From NCBI GenBank assembly GCA_030045295.1, contig JASIGD010000634.1, positions 1-7,765 on the forward strand: a DNA stretch of 7,765 bases. The letters run 5' to 3'. Source of the stretch: Streptosporangiaceae bacterium (lineage in GTDB: Bacteria; Actinomycetota; Actinomycetes; Streptosporangiales; Streptosporangiaceae). Of this stretch, positions 4,751 to 7,765 are shown piece by piece (positions within the stretch are counted from its first letter, which is position 1; the number at the start of each line of letters is the position of its first letter). The notes under the pieces are model-generated. The model was given only the letters and a program-made list of their open reading frames with translations, was not told the DNA's origin and did not search any database. The position numbers and the translations under genes were made by a program.

Positions 4751-6961
4751 GTGGACGCCCATCGTACGGAACTGACAACCCGCGGCGGCGTTCGAGTCAC
4801 GCGTACCGCCACCCCGTTCGACCCCGTTGAGCTCAACCGGATCGCGACGCTCGTGGACGAGCGCCGCGGTGGCGTGATGAGTTCCGGCATGGAGTACCCG
4901 GGCCGGTACAGCCGCTGGCACATGGCCTACGTCGATCCGTGCGCGGAGATCATCGCCGTCGGCAGGCGGGTCAGCGCGCGGGCCCTGAACGGTCGCGGGC
5001 GGGTGCTGCTGCCGATGATCCGCGCGGCCATGGCGCGCGTCGGGGAACCGGTGGCCGAGGACACCGTCGTCATCGCCGAGCCCGACCGGGAGTTCACCGA
5101 GGAGGAGCGCAGCCGCAGGCCGACGGTCTTCAGCGCGCTGCGCGAGATCGCGGCGGCGTTCGGCTGCGACGACCCGCATCTCGGGCTGTACGGGGCGTTC
5201 GGCTATGACCTGGCGTTCCAGTTCGAGCCGGTGCGTCTGCGCCGCCAGCGCCCGGCTGAGCAGCGGGACCTGGTCTTGCACCTGCCCGACGAGATCTGGG
5301 TGCTGGACCGCAAGCGCGAAGAGGCGGTCAGGTACGCCTACGAGTTCGAGTGCGGGGGGGACTCGACGGCCGGGTTCGACCGCCGCACGGCACGCACGGG
5401 CCCGCCGCAAGCACCACCGTCCGTTCGGAATAAAGAACTTCCTCCGCCGCCGCAGCCGGGCAGCTACGCGCGGGTCGTGGAGCAGGCGCGGGAGCGGTTC
5501 GCGTGCGGGGACCTGTTCGAAGTGGTGCCGAGCCACGTGTTCCACGGCCGGTGCGCGTCGCCCGCCGCGTTCTACGAGCTGCTGCGGCAGCGCAACCCGG
5601 CGCCGTACGAGTTCTTGTTCAACCTGGGCGAGGGGGAGTACCTGGTCGGGGCGTCGCCCGAGATGTACGTCCGGGTCACCGGCGACCGGGTGGAAACCTG
5701 CCCGATCGCGGGGACGATCGCGCGCGGCGAGGACACGCTCGAGGACGCCGCGAACATCGCGACCCTGCTCGGCTCGGCCAAGGAGGAATCCGAGCTGACC
5801 ATGTGCACCGACGTGGACCGCAACGACAAGTCGCGAGTCTGCGTGCCCGGCACGGTCCGGGTCATCGGCCGGCGCCAGATCGAGATGTACAGCCGCCTCA
5901 TCCACACCGTGGATCACATCGAAGGCCGCCTGCGGCCCGGGTTCGACGCGCTCGACGCGTTCCTCACGCACATGTGGGCGGTCACCGTGACCGGCGCGCC
6001 GAAGACCTGGGCCATGCAGTTCATCGAGGATCACGAGCAGACCCCGCGGCGGTGGTACGGCGGAGCGGTCGGCAAGATCGGCTTCGACGGGTCGATGAAC
6101 ACCGGGCTCACGCTGCGGACCGCGCACATCACCGGCGGGATCGCGGCCGTCCGCGCGGGCGCGACGCTGTTGTACGACTCGGTCCCCGAGTCCGAGGAGA
6201 AGGAGACCCATATCAAGGCGCGGGCGCTGCTGGAGACCCTGGCCGAGGCCGAGCGGCTCGCCCAGGGCGCGGCCGGCGCGGTGGAACCCGAGGCGGGCGT
6301 GTCCGGGCCGACCACCGGGCCGGCCGGCCAGCGCGCGCTCAGGGTCCTGCTCGTCGATCACCAGGACTCGTTCGTGCACACGCTCGGCGACTACTTCCGG
6401 CAGTACGGAGCGGAGGTGACGACGCTCCGGTTCGGATTCGCGCCGGCGCTGCTTGACTCCTACGCGCCGGATCTGGTCGTATTGTCGCCCGGACCCGGGC
6501 GTCCGGCCGATTTCGGCTGCGCGGCGCTACTCGACCAGGTGTACGCGCGGCAGCTGCCGGCCTTCGGCGTCTGCCTGGGCCTGCAGGCCATGGTGGAGCA
6601 CGCGGGCGGCGCGCTCGCGCTGCTCCCCGAGCCCGCGCACGGCAAGCCCGGGCTGGTGCGGGTGAAGGGGAAAGAGGAAGTGGGCGGGGGATCGCTGCTG
6701 GCCGGGCTGCCCGCCGAGTTCACCGCGGGCCGGTATCACAGCCTGTACGCGCCGGCCGAGTCGGTCCTGGGTGGTTTCGTGGTGACCGCTTCGACTCCGG
6801 ACGGCGTGGTGATGGCGATCGAGGACGCCGAGGCGGGCCGGTGGGCGGTGCAGTTCCATCCCGAGTCGATCCTGACCGCGTCCGGCCGGGCCGGGCACCA
6901 GATCATCCGCAACGTCCTTGACCTGTGTCGTGCCCGGCGAAATATCGGTGCTCGGCTGTAG
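4751..6961 (+). CDS. trpEG: Fused anthranilate synthase, TrpE(G) (alpha + beta)
   Basis: This 736-residue cytoplasmic enzyme should convert chorismate and glutamine to anthranilate, pyruvate and glutamate, the committed step of tryptophan synthesis. Residues about 1-500 are the TrpE synthase part and 528-736 the TrpG glutamine amidotransferase, joined by a short Ala/Gly/Pro linker (about 505-527). Synthase motifs are CPIAGTIARGED (317-328), DVDRNDKSRV (354-363), IHTVDHIEG (384-392), VTVTGAPK (411-418) and GATLLYDS (470-477). The alanine in PIAGT favours TrpE over PabB, which has PIKGT. Amidotransferase motifs are LSPGPG (578-583), GVCLGLQ (606-612) with nucleophile Cys608, HGK (630-632), and HPES (703-706) with His703 and Glu705. 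The N-terminal SSGMEYPGRYSRW (44-56) resembles the Trp-binding region of rhizobial TrpE(G) as I recall it, so feedback inhibition is likely. All catalytic motifs are intact. Expression is probably controlled by the attenuator just upstream. The fused form also occurs in Streptomyces and alphaproteobacteria; PhzE-type proteins are the main alternative but less similar. Confidence 0.96.
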   Translation: MDAHRTELTTRGGVRVTRTATPFDPVELNRIATLVDERRGGVMSSGMEYPGRYSRWHMAYVDPCAEIIAVGRRVSARALNGRGRVLLPMIRAAMARVGEPVAEDTVVIAEPDREFTEEERSRRPTVFSALREIAAAFGCDDPHLGLYGAFGYDLAFQFEPVRLRRQRPAEQRDLVLHLPDEIWVLDRKREEAVRYAYEFECGGDSTAGFDRRTARTGPPQAPPSVRNKELPPPPQPGSYARVVEQARERFACGDLFEVVPSHVFHGRCASPAAFYELLRQRNPAPYEFLFNLGEGEYLVGASPEMYVRVTGDRVETCPIAGTIARGEDTLEDAANIATLLGSAKEESELTMCTDVDRNDKSRVCVPGTVRVIGRRQIEMYSRLIHTVDHIEGRLRPGFDALDAFLTHMWAVTVTGAPKTWAMQFIEDHEQTPRRWYGGAVGKIGFDGSMNTGLTLRTAHITGGIAAVRAGATLLYDSVPESEEKETHIKARALLETLAEAERLAQGAAGAVEPEAGVSGPTTGPAGQRALRVLLVDHQDSFVHTLGDYFRQYGAEVTTLRFGFAPALLDSYAPDLVVLSPGPGRPADFGCAALLDQVYARQLPAFGVCLGLQAMVEHAGGALALLPEPAHGKPGLVRVKGKEEVGGGSLLAGLPAEFTAGRYHSLYAPAESVLGGFVVTASTPDGVVMAIEDAEAGRWAVQFHPESILTASGRAGHQIIRNVLDLCRARRNIGARL

Positions 6962-6964
6962 TGT
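6959..6964 (+). promoter_or_regulatory. Candidate -10 box for thyX
   Basis: TAGTGT, which includes the trpEG stop codon, fits TANNNT and ends eight bases before the ATG at 6973; transcription from here would be nearly leaderless. No -35 is evident. A second possible promoter is TTGACC (6918-6923) with a weak AT-rich box near 6940-6946. thyX lacks a clear Shine-Dalgarno, which is why I looked for a leaderless start. Confidence 0.35.
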
Positions 6965-6972
6965 GCTGTGCC

Positions 6973-7761
6973 ATGAAGAGCGTGGAACCCGAGGTTTTCC
7001 TCGTTGCCCGGCCGAAGGTCGACTACGACGCGATGGCCGCCTACCTGCGCGAGGTGGGCGGCGAACGCTGGCTGGAGCTGCTGGACCGTGATCAGCTGAG
7101 CAACGACGCCCAGGACCTCGCGGAGTTCGCGGGGAAGATCTGCTACCGCTCCTGGGAGCCGGGGCTCAACCCCAACGTGCGGAAGGTGCGCGACGACCAG
7201 GAAGCGTACCTGCGGAACATCCTCAAGCAGGCGCACGGCTCGGTGCTCGAGCACGCCAGCTTCACGTTCGTGCTGCACAACGTCAGCCGGGTATGCAGCC
7301 ATGAGATCGTCAGGCACCGGCCGGGGACGGCGGTATCGCAGGAGTCGCTGCGCTACGTCCGGCTCGACGAGCTGCCGTTCTGGTTCCCCGAGTGGGCGCG
7401 CGAGGACGCGGAGCTGATGAAACGGGCGACCGCCCTGCTGACCGAGCTCGAGCAGTTCCAGCAGTGGCTGGCCGGGCACTTCGGGCTGGACGAGGACGAC
7501 ACCAAGATGCACGAGAAGAAGCACAAGACCTCGTTCATGCGCCGGTTCGCCCCGGAGGGGGTGGCTACCGGCCTGGTGTGGACGGCGAACATCCGCACGC
7601 TGAGGCACACCATCGAGGCGCGGACCGACCCCGGTGCCGAAGAGGAGATCCGCCTGGTATTCAACAAGATCGGCGAGCTGATGCGGGCGGAGGCGCCCGC
7701 GCTGTTCGGCGACTACACGGTGACCGACGGCACCTGGGTCCCGAGCTGGCGCAAGGTGTGA
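6973..7761 (+). CDS. thyX: Flavin-dependent thymidylate synthase ThyX
   Basis: This 262-residue protein should methylate dUMP to dTMP using methylenetetrahydrofolate, FAD and NADPH, in the cytoplasm; it normally acts as a homotetramer. Visible motifs are HGSVLEHASFTF (88-99), a FAD-contact segment; the signature RHR (114-116) followed by SLRY (125-128); and a C-terminal segment, NIRTLRHTIEARTDPGAEEEIR (206-227), matching the family's conserved Arg and Glu-Ile-Arg positions. The signature is RHR-x8-S rather than the textbook RHR-x7-S. The protein is a little longer than typical 220-250-residue ThyX, mainly from an insertion near 130-185 that is rich in charged residues. I chose the ATG at 6973, 11 bases after the trpEG stop. 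The in-frame GTG at 6925 would overlap trpEG and add a Cys-rich extension not expected for the family. No Shine-Dalgarno is clear. The full gene is present, with its stop four bases before the window ends. Confidence 0.93.
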   Translation: MKSVEPEVFLVARPKVDYDAMAAYLREVGGERWLELLDRDQLSNDAQDLAEFAGKICYRSWEPGLNPNVRKVRDDQEAYLRNILKQAHGSVLEHASFTFVLHNVSRVCSHEIVRHRPGTAVSQESLRYVRLDELPFWFPEWAREDAELMKRATALLTELEQFQQWLAGHFGLDEDDTKMHEKKHKTSFMRRFAPEGVATGLVWTANIRTLRHTIEARTDPGAEEEIRLVFNKIGELMRAEAPALFGDYTVTDGTWVPSWRKV

Positions 7762-7765
7762 CAAG

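Noticed and set aside
5354..5362. A run of G bases in trpEG that might mark a frameshift
   Set aside because: The reading frame is intact on both sides, and the TrpE alignment continues through a variable linker with no loss of motifs.
4628..6379. A 583-codon open frame on the minus strand opposite trpEG
   Set aside because: It is a GC-skew shadow of trpEG. The translation is rich in Arg, Gly and Pro with no recognisable domain, while the plus strand has intact TrpE motifs.
6925..6972. Upstream in-frame GTG start for thyX
   Set aside because: It would overlap trpEG by 37 bases and add a Cys-rich stretch not expected in ThyX. The ATG at 6973 gives a normal N-terminus.
6736..7764. A 342-codon open frame on the minus strand opposite thyX
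   Set aside because: It spans the end of trpEG and all of thyX, both of which have clear family motifs on the plus strand.

Overview
The window is about 7.8 kb of very GC-rich DNA. Its GTG and TTG starts, short gaps and fused anthranilate synthase gene fit a high-GC actinomycete (class Actinomycetia); I cannot name the genus from this stretch. It looks like ordinary chromosomal core. I see no insertion sequence, integrase, CRISPR array, tRNA or rRNA, and no clear change in base composition.

Layout. On the minus strand are two genes read leftwards: a PLP-dependent threonine/serine dehydratase (1976 to 1038) and, 42 bases after it, a kinase-like DUF4032 protein (995 leftwards) whose end lies outside the window. 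A 46-base divergent gap separates these from a plus-strand series. That series is a small XdhC-type Rossmann protein (2023-2583), a strong hairpin terminator (2587-2617), a seven-helix membrane protein ending in an extracytoplasmic alpha/beta-hydrolase domain (2720-4534), a tryptophan-codon leader peptide with a transcription attenuator (4608-4713), the fused anthranilate synthase TrpE(G) (4751-6961), and the flavin-dependent thymidylate synthase ThyX (6973-7761).

How the parts work together. The clearest regulatory unit is the trp leader. A 13-codon leader with two adjacent Trp codons is followed by three mutually exclusive RNA structures (pause hairpin, antiterminator, terminator with a U-rich tail) and then by trpEG, so charged tRNA-Trp should control the first enzyme of tryptophan synthesis. 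The leader start lies only 7 bases after a TACGCT -10-like box, so the leader may be translated from a leaderless transcript. thyX follows trpEG by 11 bases and may be partly co-transcribed, but it also has a candidate promoter of its own. The other genes show no obvious functional link to one another.

The least understood genes are the DUF4032 kinase-like protein, the polytopic membrane hydrolase and the XdhC-like protein, which lacks both the usual N-terminal domain and a classical glycine-rich loop. No new multi-gene system is evident. The most informative region is the trp attenuator.
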